From the NCBI RefSeq assembly GCF_025574465.1, contig NZ_JAOBPP010000015.1:1-64000 (forward strand): a DNA stretch of 64,000 nucleotides, given 5' to 3'. Positions 42,857 through 52,826 of this stretch are shown in pieces (position 1 is the first letter of the stretch; each line of letters begins with the position of its first letter). A program made the translations under genes and the position numbers. The notes under the pieces are model-generated. The model made no database searches and was not told the DNA's origin. It saw only the letters and a list, made by a program, of their open reading frames with translations. Source of the stretch: Kordiimonas aestuarii (lineage in GTDB: Bacteria > Pseudomonadota > Alphaproteobacteria > Sphingomonadales > Kordiimonadaceae).

Positions 42857-43866
42857 GGGCGGGGAAAACCTTCCAACTCAGTTACTATATCGTCGACACC
42901 CATGCGAAGTGGGTCGACACACGGTACACCATATATACGCGCTGTGTCTGCGCAAAGTTTAGAGGCGTTCTCAAACGTCATGGACGACGTATTCAAGGAA
43001 ACACCCACAATTGTAGCGTTTTCGTTGGTGCGTCGCGCAAAGGCGAGGTTCACGTCGATGGTTTGCGCAAGGGACGGCAATGCATAATACGGCAGGCTGC
43101 GCATATGCGGCCTGTCGGGTTCATGGCACACAACAAGCGCGTCAGCCTGTGCGCCGTGCAACAGCCCAAGGCTCACCCCGGCATAGGACGGATGAAAAAG
43201 TGAACCCTGCCCTTCAATCAGGTCCCAATGGTCTGGCGCAGCGTCTGGCGTCAGGACCTCGACGGCACCCGATATGAAGTCAGAGACCACCGCATCAATT
43301 GGCAACCCGGCGCCCGCAATCAGAATACCGGTCTGGCCGGTCGCCCGGAATTCAGCGTCCATGCCGCGTGTACGCATTGCCTGTTCCAGTGCGAGCGTGG
43401 TGTACATCTTGCCAACAGAACAGTCCGTACCAACGGTCAACAACCGCATCCCGGCTCGCTTTTTGCCATTACCCACGGGAAGCGGCGCGTCGCTATGCCT
43501 GATATCAATCAAGCGGCGACCAAGGGCCTCTGCCCGCTCGCGGATTATCGGTACGCTGGCGAGCCGCCGGTGCAGGCCGCTCGCAATATCCAGCCCGGCC
43601 TCCAGTGCCTCAAGGATAGCCTCCACCCACGTATCCGAGATGGTACCACCCGCATTCGCAAGCCCGAGGACAAAGGTTTTCGCGCCGCGTGCCGTAGCAG
43701 CGGCAGGAGAGAGTGACGGGAGGCCAAGGCTGATCGTCGCCCCCTCCAGACTGTATTCACCAACGCAGTTCTCGGGTCGCCACTGCGCGACACCACGGGC
43801 CGTTTTTACCGCGATGGGGTCCTGAGCTTCGCCAAGGAATAGCAAATAGGGAGCTTCGATCATCAT
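42853..43866 (-). CDS. dgcN: DUF1611 protein, probable D-glutamate N-acetyltransferase DgcN
   Basis: The 337-residue protein has an N-terminal Rossmann-like domain and a C-terminal P-loop domain with RLLTVGTDCSVGKMYTTLAL near residue 140 and LIEGQGSLFHPSYAGVSLGLLHG near 225, the DUF1611 signatures. DgcN is described as acetylating D-Glu for the racemase DgcA. The four-base overlap with dgcA supports joint function. The frame could be read from ATG 43866 or 43863. Confidence 0.87.
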   Translation of the reverse strand: MMIEAPYLLFLGEAQDPIAVKTARGVAQWRPENCVGEYSLEGATISLGLPSLSPAAATARGAKTFVLGLANAGGTISDTWVEAILEALEAGLDIASGLHRRLASVPIIRERAEALGRRLIDIRHSDAPLPVGNGKKRAGMRLLTVGTDCSVGKMYTTLALEQAMRTRGMDAEFRATGQTGILIAGAGLPIDAVVSDFISGAVEVLTPDAAPDHWDLIEGQGSLFHPSYAGVSLGLLHGAQADALVVCHEPDRPHMRSLPYYALPSLAQTIDVNLAFARRTNENATIVGVSLNTSSMTFENASKLCADTARIYGVPCVDPLRMGVDDIVTELEGFPRP

Positions 43867-43953
43867 GGTTTAATCCGTGTCAGAATGAATTCTGTCGGCA
43901 CCCTACCCCCACGGACGAGCAGGCGATAATTCAAAAGCTTATGAAAGCCATAA

Positions 43954-44835
43954 CTAAAAGTTATACGATACCGCACGAAAGCATTCCATAAACCGCTCCG
44001 CCACTTTTGATAGTGGCCTGTTTTCGTCCACCAAACCAATCATTTCATAAGGCATTGCCGGTGATAACGGTGTGAACTCAAGCCCTTTTATCGCACCGGC
44101 CCTCGCTGTCAGGTGATCGACCAGTGAAACACCGGCGCCGTGAGCCACAAGATTGCTGGCAATATAATAGGTCTGCACCGTGATCACCGCATCGAGCGTC
44201 ACCCCTTCATCCTGCGCACGCTTTGTGACCAGTTGGGAAAGCGGGCCGCTATCCTTGATGCCTATAATATCCCGCCCTACCAGGTCCAGGAAGCGCAGTG
44301 CCTTCCGGCCACCAAATTCACCGGCTTTGTGGGCGCAGTATATCTGCCCGACCCCAATTTTATAGCGCTTGACACCCGCAAGCGGCGGCGGGTTAAACGC
44401 CACGGCAATATCGCAGTTCTGTTCTCGCAGAGCGGTGAGGATATTGGAAAAATGCGTCGTGCTGATCTCAAACGTCACGTCCCTGTAGGTGTGACGAAAC
44501 TGGGCCACCGCGCGCGGCAACACCTCAAGGCCAAGCGCTGGCATGACCGCAAGACGCACATGACCTGAACGACCATCCGCGAGATGCCGCGCACGGCTCT
44601 CAAGGGCCGTCAACTGGCTATGGATGGTCTTGACCTCCACGAACAGCGCATGGGCCTCTGGCGTGGGGACCATCTTGCCCTTCACGCGATCAAAAAGCGC
44701 ATAGCCCAGCCCATCTTCAGCATGACGCAAAACCTTGCTGACCGAAGGTTGTGACACATTCAGCACCAACGCCGCGCGGCTTACCGAGCCGGTGCTGTAT
44801 ACCGCGTGAAATATTTCAATATGCCGAAGCCGCAT
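43954..44835 (-). CDS. LysR-family regulator, probably of the D-glutamate operon
   Basis: The 293-residue protein has the LysR winged helix (RHIEIFHAVYSTGSVSRAA, then SQPSVSKVLRHAEDGLGYALFDR) and an effector domain. Start 44835 gives the normal LysR length; the frame extends to 45000 with a non-conserved leader and no obvious ribosome site was found for either. It reads toward the dgcN-dgcA genes 87 bp away, matching the described DgcR-type regulator. Confidence 0.87.
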   Translation of the reverse strand: MRLRHIEIFHAVYSTGSVSRAALVLNVSQPSVSKVLRHAEDGLGYALFDRVKGKMVPTPEAHALFVEVKTIHSQLTALESRARHLADGRSGHVRLAVMPALGLEVLPRAVAQFRHTYRDVTFEISTTHFSNILTALREQNCDIAVAFNPPPLAGVKRYKIGVGQIYCAHKAGEFGGRKALRFLDLVGRDIIGIKDSGPLSQLVTKRAQDEGVTLDAVITVQTYYIASNLVAHGAGVSLVDHLTARAGAIKGLEFTPLSPAMPYEMIGLVDENRPLSKVAERFMECFRAVSYNF

Positions 44836-45158
44836 AAGCCATAACCAAAAAGAATAGGACAAGATCACTTCGCACCAGAGCTGCCATTTTGTCAACGCTC
44901 TCATCAGGCAGGCCCGATGACCAAGACGGTGGCCTTTGGCAAGGCGGAAGACCGGCATAGCCTCGCCTTCATGGTATTTCATTTTTTGCATATTTATCAT
45001 ATTGTTTTTGTTACTAAATTTGACGCCATTAAAAATAACAGCAAATAATTATCATTTTTTTGTAATTCAATGCAAAAATTAATAACCTCGAATAAGGGAA
45101 GTCAGACTCTGCGCTGCGTGCGCATGATGTCTCAGCTAGTTTCGCGAAGGGAAGCAAA
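44836..45158. other. Divergent promoter region, AT-rich
   Basis: This 323-bp region separates the LysR gene from the GH13 lipoprotein gene. It has TTTTTTGCA at 44982-44990 and TGCAAAAATT at 45071-45080, half-site-like copies of the motif found near the TonB receptor at 52545 and 52739. The LysR leader frame extends into it to 45000. GAAGGGAAG lies just before the GH13 start. Confidence 0.5.
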
Positions 45159-46544
45159 ATGAAACTCATCCGCGGTGCCGCCATGGCGTGCATGCTGTTT
45201 ACGATGACGGCATGCAACGATGAAATAACACTCAGCAGCGCCGACCGGTATGAACCTAGGTCTGTAATGCAGGTCGAGCACCCGGAATGGACGCGGTCCG
45301 CAACACTTTACCAGATCAATACCCGCCAGTTCACGCCAGAAGGTACCTTTGATGCCGCCCGCGCCGAGCTACCACGACTGAAGGAACTGGGCGCCGATAT
45401 CCTGTGGCTGATGCCCATTCATGAAATTGGCGAGAAAAACCGTAAGGGCAGCCTTGGCAGCCCCTACAGCGTGAAAGATTATTACAGCGTCAACCCGGAG
45501 TTTGGCACTCTGGAAGACCTCAAAGCCTTCGTCGCGGATGCCCACGCGCTTGATATGCATGTGATCATCGACTGGGTCGCCAATCATACCGCGTGGGATA
45601 ATGCGCTGGCGAGCGAGCACCCCGACTGGTACGAGCGCGACTGGAAAGGCGATTTTCGCCCCACACCGTGGTGGGACTGGTCGGATATCATTGATCTTGA
45701 TTACTCAAAGCGCGGCGTCCGGGAATATATGACCAACGCGCTGAAGTATTGGGTTGAGGAGGTGGGCGTGGACGGCTACCGCATCGACACCGCCGGTTTT
45801 GTCCCCACCGATTTCTGGGAAAACGCCCGAGCGGAGCTGGACGCAATCAAACCCGTGTTCATGCTGGGCGAATGGGAGGACCGCGACCTATACAGGAAGG
45901 CGTTTGACGCCACATACGCATGGTCCTGGAACAAGGCGGTGCATGATATCGCCAAGGGCCATGCCGACACCGGCGCGCTATTTGTCTATTATAGCTGGAA
46001 TGAAAGCGCCTACCCGCGCGATGCCTATCGCATGACCTATACCTCCAACCATGACCAGAACGCCTGGGAAGGCACGCAGTTCGAGCATTTTGGGGATGCG
46101 CTGGAAGGCGCAATTGTGCTTTCTGTAGTCGGAGAAGGCATGCCGCTTCTTTATAACGGTCAGGAAGCCGGGAACGAGAAACGGCTTAAGTTCTTCGAGA
46201 AAGACCCGATCAAATGGCGAACGCACCCCATTGGCGACCTATTCAAAACGCTTTTTGAGCTTAAGCATGAGAACACAGCGCTGTGGAACGGCGCTGCGGG
46301 GGCTCGTATGATCTCGGTGGTGAACTCAGCGCCCCAGAAGGTGTTGAGCTTTGTGCGCAAGAATGAGGCAGACCGGGTGTTCGCACTGATCAACTTCTCA
46401 GACACGCCCCAAACCATCACCTTTGGTAATGGCCCGCATTATGGCCGTTACACGGAGCTGTTCAGCGGCGACGCCGCCGCCTTCCACGCATCAACAAGCG
46501 TGACCCTGCCCGCGTGGGGCTATAAGGTATATATCGGCCAATAG
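45159..46544 (+). CDS. GH13 alpha-amylase-family lipoprotein
   Basis: The 461-residue protein has a lipoprotein signal with Cys 19 (FTMTAC), so it is membrane-tethered. The catalytic residues are the nucleophile Asp in DGYRIDTAGF near residue 210, acid/base Glu in FMLGEWEDRD near 235 and Asp in YTSNHDQNAW near 300; ADILWLMPIHEIG and DWVANHTAWD are the other conserved regions. It probably trims maltodextrins at the cell surface or in the periplasm. The halogenase-like gene follows after 24 bp. Confidence 0.92.
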   Translation: MKLIRGAAMACMLFTMTACNDEITLSSADRYEPRSVMQVEHPEWTRSATLYQINTRQFTPEGTFDAARAELPRLKELGADILWLMPIHEIGEKNRKGSLGSPYSVKDYYSVNPEFGTLEDLKAFVADAHALDMHVIIDWVANHTAWDNALASEHPDWYERDWKGDFRPTPWWDWSDIIDLDYSKRGVREYMTNALKYWVEEVGVDGYRIDTAGFVPTDFWENARAELDAIKPVFMLGEWEDRDLYRKAFDATYAWSWNKAVHDIAKGHADTGALFVYYSWNESAYPRDAYRMTYTSNHDQNAWEGTQFEHFGDALEGAIVLSVVGEGMPLLYNGQEAGNEKRLKFFEKDPIKWRTHPIGDLFKTLFELKHENTALWNGAAGARMISVVNSAPQKVLSFVRKNEADRVFALINFSDTPQTITFGNGPHYGRYTELFSGDAAAFHASTSVTLPAWGYKVYIGQ

Positions 46545-46568
46545 TGATGACCGCGGAGGCGCCAGACG

Positions 46569-48080
46569 GTGACAGACAAGAACAGAAACATTCGAAAGGT
46601 TGTCGTCGTTGGTGGCGGCTCTGCAGGTTGGATGACGGCTGCATCGCTTGCAAATGCGCTGAAAGGCGGTTGCGAGATTGTACTGGTCGAATCCGAAGAT
46701 ATCGGCGTTGTAGGCGTTGGCGAGGCGACTATCCCACCCATCAAGATTTTCAATCATACTCTTGGCATTGATGAGGCCGAGTTTATAGCCGCGACCCAAG
46801 GCTCGTTCAAGCTCGGGATCGAATTTGCCGGGTGGGGCGACAAGGATCATCGATATTTCCATCCGTTCGGGGATTTTGGCGCCAACTTTGATGCTGTTCA
46901 ACTGTATCATTATTGGCTGAAAGCCCGCACAGAAGGCGATATGATCCCGCTTGAGGAGTATTCCATGGCCTGGGTAGCCGCCAAAACTGGCAAGTTCGCC
47001 AAACCCACGCAGGACCGCCGCATGGTGCAATCTACCTTCGACTATGCCTATCATTTTGATGCCATTCTTTATGGCCACTTCCTGCGGCGCTATAGCGAAG
47101 CGCGGGGTGTGAAGCGTATTGAAGGTAAGGTGACGAACACCCAACTGCGCGCTGACGATGGCTTCATCGAGAGCATCCGGCTCGAAAGCGGTGAAACGGT
47201 CAGGGGAGACCTGTTCATCGACTGCACCGGCTTTCGCGGGCTTCTGATCGAAGGAGCGCTGAAAACAGGCTATGAAGACTGGTCCAAATGGCTACCGTGT
47301 GACCGCGCGGTTGCGATACCAAGCGAAAGCAGCGCTGATTTCACCCCTTACACCCGGTCGACCGCGCTTGAGGCCGGCTGGCAATGGCGCATCCCGCTAC
47401 AGCACCGCACTGGCAACGGCTATGTCTACTGCTCGGAGCATATCAGCGATGATGAAGCCGCAGCCAAACTGCTGGCGGGGCTGGACGGCAAGGCGCTTGC
47501 CGACCCGCGGCCACTCAGCTTCACCACCGGGCGGCGCAAGAAGTTCTGGCACAAAAACTGTGTAGCAATTGGCCTGGCGGCAGGTTTCATGGAGCCTTTG
47601 GAGAGCACGAGCCTGCATCTGGTACAAACCGGCATTACCCGCCTGCTCGCACTGTTTCCCACGCGGGATTTTGACCCGTTTGCAGAGGAAGAATATAACC
47701 GCATCACGACGGGTGAGTATGAACGCACGCGCGATTTCCTGATCCTGCATTATCATGCCACCAAGCGGCAGGACACGACGCTCTGGCGCTATTGCACAGA
47801 AATGGAAATCCCGGAAAGCCTGTCATACAAGATGGAGCATTTTCGCCGCGCCGGCCGTATTGTCGCCTATGATATGGAACTATTCAAAAACCCAAGCTGG
47901 CTTGCGGTTTACATCGGGCAATTCATCATGCCTGCACGTTATGACCCAATAGCGGACATGCGCGGCGTGGACGGCACCCGCATGCTCGCGGGCCTGAGGC
48001 GCGTGATGGTTGAGGCAGCATCAGGCATGTCAAGCCACAGCGATTTCGTGAAGAGTTATTGCCCCGCCGCCGCACAGTAA
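46569..48080 (+). CDS. Tryptophan-halogenase-family flavoprotein 1
   Basis: The 503-residue protein has the FAD motif [14 protein letters not shown] at the N-terminus, the halogenase Lys at residue 81 ([11 protein letters not shown]), the Trp-x-Trp-x-Ile-Pro motif WQWRIP near 270 and the Glu in [12 protein letters not shown] near 340. All three hallmarks are intact. The start is GTG 46569 by position after GGAGG. It follows the GH13 gene. No peptide-synthase or indole pathway gene is near; relatives accompany sugar TonB receptors, with unknown substrate. Its 3' end overlaps the opposite halogenase gene by 25 bp. Confidence 0.88.
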   Translation: MTDKNRNIRKVVVVGGGSAGWMTAASLANALKGGCEIVLVESEDIGVVGVGEATIPPIKIFNHTLGIDEAEFIAATQGSFKLGIEFAGWGDKDHRYFHPFGDFGANFDAVQLYHYWLKARTEGDMIPLEEYSMAWVAAKTGKFAKPTQDRRMVQSTFDYAYHFDAILYGHFLRRYSEARGVKRIEGKVTNTQLRADDGFIESIRLESGETVRGDLFIDCTGFRGLLIEGALKTGYEDWSKWLPCDRAVAIPSESSADFTPYTRSTALEAGWQWRIPLQHRTGNGYVYCSEHISDDEAAAKLLAGLDGKALADPRPLSFTTGRRKKFWHKNCVAIGLAAGFMEPLESTSLHLVQTGITRLLALFPTRDFDPFAEEEYNRITTGEYERTRDFLILHYHATKRQDTTLWRYCTEMEIPESLSYKMEHFRRAGRIVAYDMELFKNPSWLAVYIGQFIMPARYDPIADMRGVDGTRMLAGLRRVMVEAASGMSSHSDFVKSYCPAAAQ

Positions 48081-49564
48081 CGGACGATAAAGTCCTTGTG
48101 GGCGGGAACCTTCGCCGCGCTTGTATCAATGATCTGCTTCAGGTTTGCCAGATAGTCATCAAGCTGCGTGTCCCCCAAGCCTGAGGCAAGCGGCGAGAAC
48201 TCCCTTGCGCGCAGCCCCTGACCCCACATGACCTGTAGCCACGCCACTTCAGCAAACAGCTCCCCACCTTCACGGAAAATCAAGCCACTATCTTCGAACA
48301 GGTTCATACGATGAGACAGGCTCTCAGGCACCGGCATGGCTGCGCAGTGCTGCCAGAAGGCGCTGTCTGAGCGTTTGTTGGCGCGGTAATGCAGAATGAT
48401 AAAATCGCGGATACGTTCATACTCGAACGTCAGTTGACGATTATATTCCTCCCGCAGGCTTTCTTCAAACCCCAGAGACGGGAACATCTGCGCAAGGCGA
48501 ACAATAGCTGTCTGGATAAGGTGGATGCTGGTGCTTTCCAGCGGCTCCATAAACCCGGATGCGAGACCGACAGCGACACAGTTCTTTACCCAGAAGCTGT
48601 TGCGACGCCCGGTCTTGAACTGCAAGGTGCGCGGCTCCGCCAGCGCCTTGCCTTCAAGGTTTCCCATCAGGATGGATGTGGCCTCGTCCTCGCTCATATA
48701 CTCAGAGCAAAAGACATGGCCGTTCCCGGCCCGATGCTGCAGCGGGATACGCCACTGCCAGCCCGCCTTGTGTGCGATAGACTGCGTGTAAGGCCTCAGT
48801 CGCCGCCCGTTTTCCGCCGGCACCGCCACGGCGCGGTTACAGGGCAGCCAGTGGGTCCACTCCTCATAGCCCACCCCCAACGCCTCGCCAATCAGCAGCG
48901 CCCGGAAGCCTGAGCAATCAATGAACAAGTCACCCGTGATCTCTTCACCGTCCTTAAGGCTGACGGAGGCAATATGGCCGCTTTCACCATCAAGGTTGGC
49001 ATGGGTGATCATACCCTCAACGCGCTTCACGCCAGCTTGCTCGCACGCAGCGCGCAGGAACCGCGCATAAAGCCCCGCGTCAAAATGAAAGGCATGCACC
49101 AGCCCCTCGAGCGGTGAATTCGGTATCTGCTTCATTCGGGTGAACCGGTCGGCTTTCGCCACCTGATAGTTAAAGGAATAATCCCACAGGTCGGAGGCAT
49201 GACCTGCGGCTTTTGCGCGCAGCCAGTGGTGATGGAAGGCATTCATGCCAATCTGGCGACCGATGGGGCCAAAGGCATGCATATATTTGTCGCCCACAGC
49301 CCCCCAGTTTTCAAACTGTATGCCCAACTTGAAAGTGCCTTGTGTGGCTTTCAGGAAAGCATTTTCATCGATACCCAGCACGTTGTTGAATATCTGCAGC
49401 GGCGGAATGGTGGCTTCCCCAACACCGACAGTGCCGATGTCGTCGGATTCAATCAACGTGATCTCAAGCTCGCGGCCCAAAAGCTTGGCCAGGAGGCTTG
49501 CGCTCATCCAGCCGGCGGTGCCACCGCCTACAATCACCGCTTTCCTGACCTTGTTCCCCTGCAT
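48056..49564 (-). CDS. Tryptophan-halogenase-family flavoprotein 2
   Basis: The 502-residue protein is a paralogue of the convergent gene: [15 protein letters not shown], Lys 79 in [29 protein letters not shown] and matching C-terminal [11 protein letters not shown]. Start 49564 follows GTGGGGGGC; the frame runs to 49636 through the terminator. It lies downstream of the TonB receptor, separated by a terminator hairpin, so it may be expressed by read-through or its own promoter. Confidence 0.88.
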   Translation of the reverse strand: MQGNKVRKAVIVGGGTAGWMSASLLAKLLGRELEITLIESDDIGTVGVGEATIPPLQIFNNVLGIDENAFLKATQGTFKLGIQFENWGAVGDKYMHAFGPIGRQIGMNAFHHHWLRAKAAGHASDLWDYSFNYQVAKADRFTRMKQIPNSPLEGLVHAFHFDAGLYARFLRAACEQAGVKRVEGMITHANLDGESGHIASVSLKDGEEITGDLFIDCSGFRALLIGEALGVGYEEWTHWLPCNRAVAVPAENGRRLRPYTQSIAHKAGWQWRIPLQHRAGNGHVFCSEYMSEDEATSILMGNLEGKALAEPRTLQFKTGRRNSFWVKNCVAVGLASGFMEPLESTSIHLIQTAIVRLAQMFPSLGFEESLREEYNRQLTFEYERIRDFIILHYRANKRSDSAFWQHCAAMPVPESLSHRMNLFEDSGLIFREGGELFAEVAWLQVMWGQGLRAREFSPLASGLGDTQLDDYLANLKQIIDTSAAKVPAHKDFIVRYCAAAGQ

Positions 49565-49591
49565 GCCAGCCCCCCACTCTTGAAAAAGAAA

Positions 49592-49621
49592 GTCCCCGCC
49601 GATGACTATACCGGCGGGGAC
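49592..49621 (-). terminator. Rho-independent terminator between the TonB receptor and halogenase 2
   Basis: GTCCCCGCC (49592-49600) pairs with GGCGGGGAC (49613-49621), 9 bp. On the minus strand it is followed by TTTCTTTTT. It begins 32 bp after the receptor stop and ends 28 bp before the halogenase start codon. Confidence 0.85.
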
Positions 49622-49653
49622 ATATGGTTCAAGCAATCGCCGGTGTTCGGCAA

Positions 49654-52416
49654 TTACATTTTATAGTTCAGACCAAAGAGGAAGGTCCTGCCATAGTTCT
49701 GATAGTCACGCACCTGACGCGGGTCACCATTATAGTAGGTGGTGAACGGCTCGTTCGTGAGGTTGTTGACCTGGAACAGGATAGACAGGCCGTCGACACC
49801 CACTTCTGTCAGGTCGTAGCCGATCTGCGCATCGACGATGGTCTCTGCCTCTACGTCCACAAGGGTACGAGCCAGGCTGAGTGTTGCAACTTCGCCAAGA
49901 AACTTGGAACGATGACGAACGCTGGCACGAGCCTGAAAGCCGTGGTCTTCATAGTAGACTGTCCCGTTGAGAACCGTCTTCGACAGGCCCGGCAAGGTGA
50001 TTTCGTCGCCACTGTTCGGGTCAACGATCTTACTGTTGGTGAAGGATGCTGAACCCAGCACCCCGAAGCCTTCAAGCGCGTCAGAGAACATGGCGAACGG
50101 AAGGGAAGCCGACAGTTCGAGGCCATAGATGTGGCCGCCGTCGATATTGTCGGTGTAATCACGACGCCCAATTGGCGATAAGGTGATTTCGTTACCGCTA
50201 CCGTCGGTGAAAGTCAGATCCTCGCCAAGTGGGCCAAGAATCTCAGAGAAGTCATACTCTTCGGACGCGGCGAATGGGAAACTCTGGATTTCTTTATAGA
50301 AACCGGCAATGGACGCATACCCGCCGTCACCGAAATAGGTTTCATAAGCCAGATCAAATTGCCAGGTCTTGAATGGTTTCAGTTCAGGGTTACCGCCACC
50401 GCCGGTGAAGATAAGCTGCGTCTGGTCGAAACCAAAGCTGAAGCCCGCGTTCATATCAGACATTTTAGGACGTGCGAGAACCTGTGCGATACCCACACGG
50501 ATCTTGTTGTCGTCATTCAGATTGAAACTGAGGTTCATGCTTGGCAGGAAGTCCCAGTATTCCGCGCCTTCCGTGACCTCTGTGAAGCGCACAACATCCG
50601 CACCACCCTCATTGACAATCCGCGCCGCCGAACCCGTGGAACTTTGGTCGGTGTGAACCGCCTGCACGCCAACATTACCCGTCACCCAGTCAGCCTCAAT
50701 ATTGGCCTGAATGTAGGCGTTGAAGACTTTCTCGGTCACCGACCAGCTGTTGGTCGTGCGGCTCAGTTCGCTTTCCGAGGCGTCCGTCAGAATGTAAGCG
50801 CCACTTTCAAATAGCGCCAGCGCGTCATAGCTGAGCATATCGCCCATACCGATGAAGTCGAGCGACGTTGGCTCCAGCAGGAACTCCGTTGGCACCGGCA
50901 CATCAGCGGGATATTCCTTCAGCGTAAGGTAGTAACCCTGGTCCTTCAGGCTTTTGGTACGCTTGGCGTAGCGAACGCCATACTCGACCGAAGATAGGAA
51001 GTCATTGCTGACCATTTGCTCTGCGCTCAGCTTAACGGCATAGAGCTCATCGTCCGTTTCCGGTGCGTTGATGAAGCCATCCTGTGCGTCCGCGTCAGGA
51101 TAAGCCCCCGCAGCCACAAGCCCTGCACCCCAGCTGAGCGGACCGCCAAGCTGAATCAGGCTCGGGTCAGAATAGTCAAGCCCCGGTGTAAAGGTGGTCA
51201 CACCGTCTGCACCAATGCTGAAACCGAGGTCATCAGTTGCGCCAACGCCGCCGCCACGGCCCGTGCCGGAGTATGTTTCCATGTTGGTTTCGGTACGGTC
51301 AACGCGCGAATAGCTGAGGTCCGCATCGATGATCCAGTTATCGTTCATCTGATATTCGGTGTTCCAGCCAAGGGCAACGGTGTCCGCCTTGCGCTTCACA
51401 AAGTCGTTGCGAACAACCACTTCTGCGCCGTTGAACTGGCCCTGCGTGATCAGGCCGTCTTCAACTGTATAACCATCCTGAAGCTGCGCCCCGGACCATG
51501 CCAGCGGAATTTCAATACCGCGCAGGGTCTGCTCATCATCGAACTTGGAGTAATAGGCATCAATCGTGGTACGGAACGCGCTATCATGCGGCGCATATTC
51601 CAGCACGCCTAGCAGACCATCACGTGTCAACTCGTTTGATTTCACATATGGCTTGGCACCGCCGATCAGGAGATTGCCGTCCGAATGCTCAGGGAAACCC
51701 CAGGTGTTCCAGCGCTCTTCCTGCGTAGGCGAAACCATGCGTGCGTAGCCCAGTGCCACACCAATCGTGTCGTCAGCAAACTGATCAACATAAGAAACAC
51801 TCGCACGGTAACCCGTGGCGGATGTGCCCGAGTTCAGCGCACCAAGGTCGGCGTATTCACCCCGCACGTTCACAACAATCGCGCGGTCACCATAGGTAAG
51901 CGGCTTGATTGTCTGCAGGTCAACAGTGCCGCCGACGGCCTGACTCGTGAGGCTGGCATCCGGCGTCTTGTAGATAAGAACCCCGTTAATCAGCTCGGAA
52001 GGATACTGGTCATATTCAACAGCGCGGTTATTGTTCGCCGAAACCTGCTCACGGCCATTCAGGGTCGTGGTGGTGAAGTCCGGCGCGAGGCCACGAATGG
52101 AAATGACGTTCGCGCGGCCATCAAGGCGCTGAGCTGCAAGGCCCGGCAGGCGCGCGATCGATTCAGCGATGGACGCATCCGGCAACTTGCCGAGGTCTTC
52201 CGCAGAAATTGCTTCAACGATAGAGCTGCTCTCACGCTTGCGCGCAACCGAACTCATGATACTGGCACGAAGACCGGTGACGGTAATTTCTTCAAGCTCA
52301 GCGACTTCTGTTTCCTGCTCAGCTTCTTCCTGAGCCAGAACAGGGCTGGCAGCAAATGCAATTACCGACAGCGACGCAAATGATAAAAGTTGTGACCTTA
52401 GTTTTGAGGTGCGCAT
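49654..52416 (-). CDS. TonB-dependent receptor, probable maltodextrin type
   Basis: The 920-residue precursor has a signal peptide (to VLAQEEA near residue 29), a TonB box (EEITVTGLR), a plug (SIVEAISAEDLGKLPDASIAESIARLPGL) and a large barrel ending YGRTFLFGLNYKM. The plug signature ISAEDLGKLPD is typical of the sugar-uptake receptors of Caulobacter and Xanthomonas. Start 52416 follows GGGGAGGA; the frame opens to 52560. It is divergent from the MFS sugar transporter and sits among GH13 genes, so it probably takes up maltose or maltodextrins. Confidence 0.92.
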   Translation of the reverse strand: MRTSKLRSQLLSFASLSVIAFAASPVLAQEEAEQETEVAELEEITVTGLRASIMSSVARKRESSSIVEAISAEDLGKLPDASIAESIARLPGLAAQRLDGRANVISIRGLAPDFTTTTLNGREQVSANNNRAVEYDQYPSELINGVLIYKTPDASLTSQAVGGTVDLQTIKPLTYGDRAIVVNVRGEYADLGALNSGTSATGYRASVSYVDQFADDTIGVALGYARMVSPTQEERWNTWGFPEHSDGNLLIGGAKPYVKSNELTRDGLLGVLEYAPHDSAFRTTIDAYYSKFDDEQTLRGIEIPLAWSGAQLQDGYTVEDGLITQGQFNGAEVVVRNDFVKRKADTVALGWNTEYQMNDNWIIDADLSYSRVDRTETNMETYSGTGRGGGVGATDDLGFSIGADGVTTFTPGLDYSDPSLIQLGGPLSWGAGLVAAGAYPDADAQDGFINAPETDDELYAVKLSAEQMVSNDFLSSVEYGVRYAKRTKSLKDQGYYLTLKEYPADVPVPTEFLLEPTSLDFIGMGDMLSYDALALFESGAYILTDASESELSRTTNSWSVTEKVFNAYIQANIEADWVTGNVGVQAVHTDQSSTGSAARIVNEGGADVVRFTEVTEGAEYWDFLPSMNLSFNLNDDNKIRVGIAQVLARPKMSDMNAGFSFGFDQTQLIFTGGGGNPELKPFKTWQFDLAYETYFGDGGYASIAGFYKEIQSFPFAASEEYDFSEILGPLGEDLTFTDGSGNEITLSPIGRRDYTDNIDGGHIYGLELSASLPFAMFSDALEGFGVLGSASFTNSKIVDPNSGDEITLPGLSKTVLNGTVYYEDHGFQARASVRHRSKFLGEVATLSLARTLVDVEAETIVDAQIGYDLTEVGVDGLSILFQVNNLTNEPFTTYYNGDPRQVRDYQNYGRTFLFGLNYKM

Positions 52417-52826
52417 GCAATCCTCCCCTTCCGCTATAAACTCGCCAAGACCGGACTTCCCTACACTAAAGTACCAGCCAGCACTGATGACGCCTCCTTC
52501 CACTGAGGCGCTTTGGTGTTCCCTTTTTTCAAAATGCGTCCATTTTTTTGCAAAAATCAAGATATTTTTTCATATTTTTGCCATTTATTGCAAAAGCGTG
52601 AAACAGCGTGCTTTTCCTGCAACAACCTATGTATAGCCTAATATATTTAATATATAGCTAACACATAACCGGCTTAAACACCGGCGCTTCACGGCGAATG
52701 ATCGTGGAGATAAAAAATATTTCATTTATTTTTTGCATTTTTTGCAAAAACTGATATGACGAGTTTTGCCACAGGGAATGGCATACATAAGTTTAGGGTC
52801 GCACCACTAGGGGAAGAGGGAAACAC
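52417..52826. promoter_or_regulatory. Divergent regulatory region of receptor and MFS genes
   Basis: This 410-bp AT-rich region has two exact copies of the palindrome TTTTTGCAAAAA (52545-52556 and 52739-52750), with further TTTTTGC/GCAAAA half sites around 52575-52595 and 52731-52736. The copies lie about 130 bp upstream of the receptor start and 77 bp upstream of the MFS start. Similar half sites precede the local LacI gene (58922, 58997) and the GH13 lipoprotein gene. They are candidate operators of the LacI protein at 57877. Confidence 0.6.

Noticed and set aside
45040..45062. Fur-box-like ATAATTATCATTTT upstream of the GH13 lipoprotein gene
   Set aside because: It matches only part of the consensus in very AT-rich DNA, and the genes around it are for sugars.
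46569..49564. Natural-product (halogenated metabolite) gene cluster
   Set aside because: No peptide synthetase, polyketide synthase, tryptophan or transport genes of such clusters surround the two halogenase-like genes.
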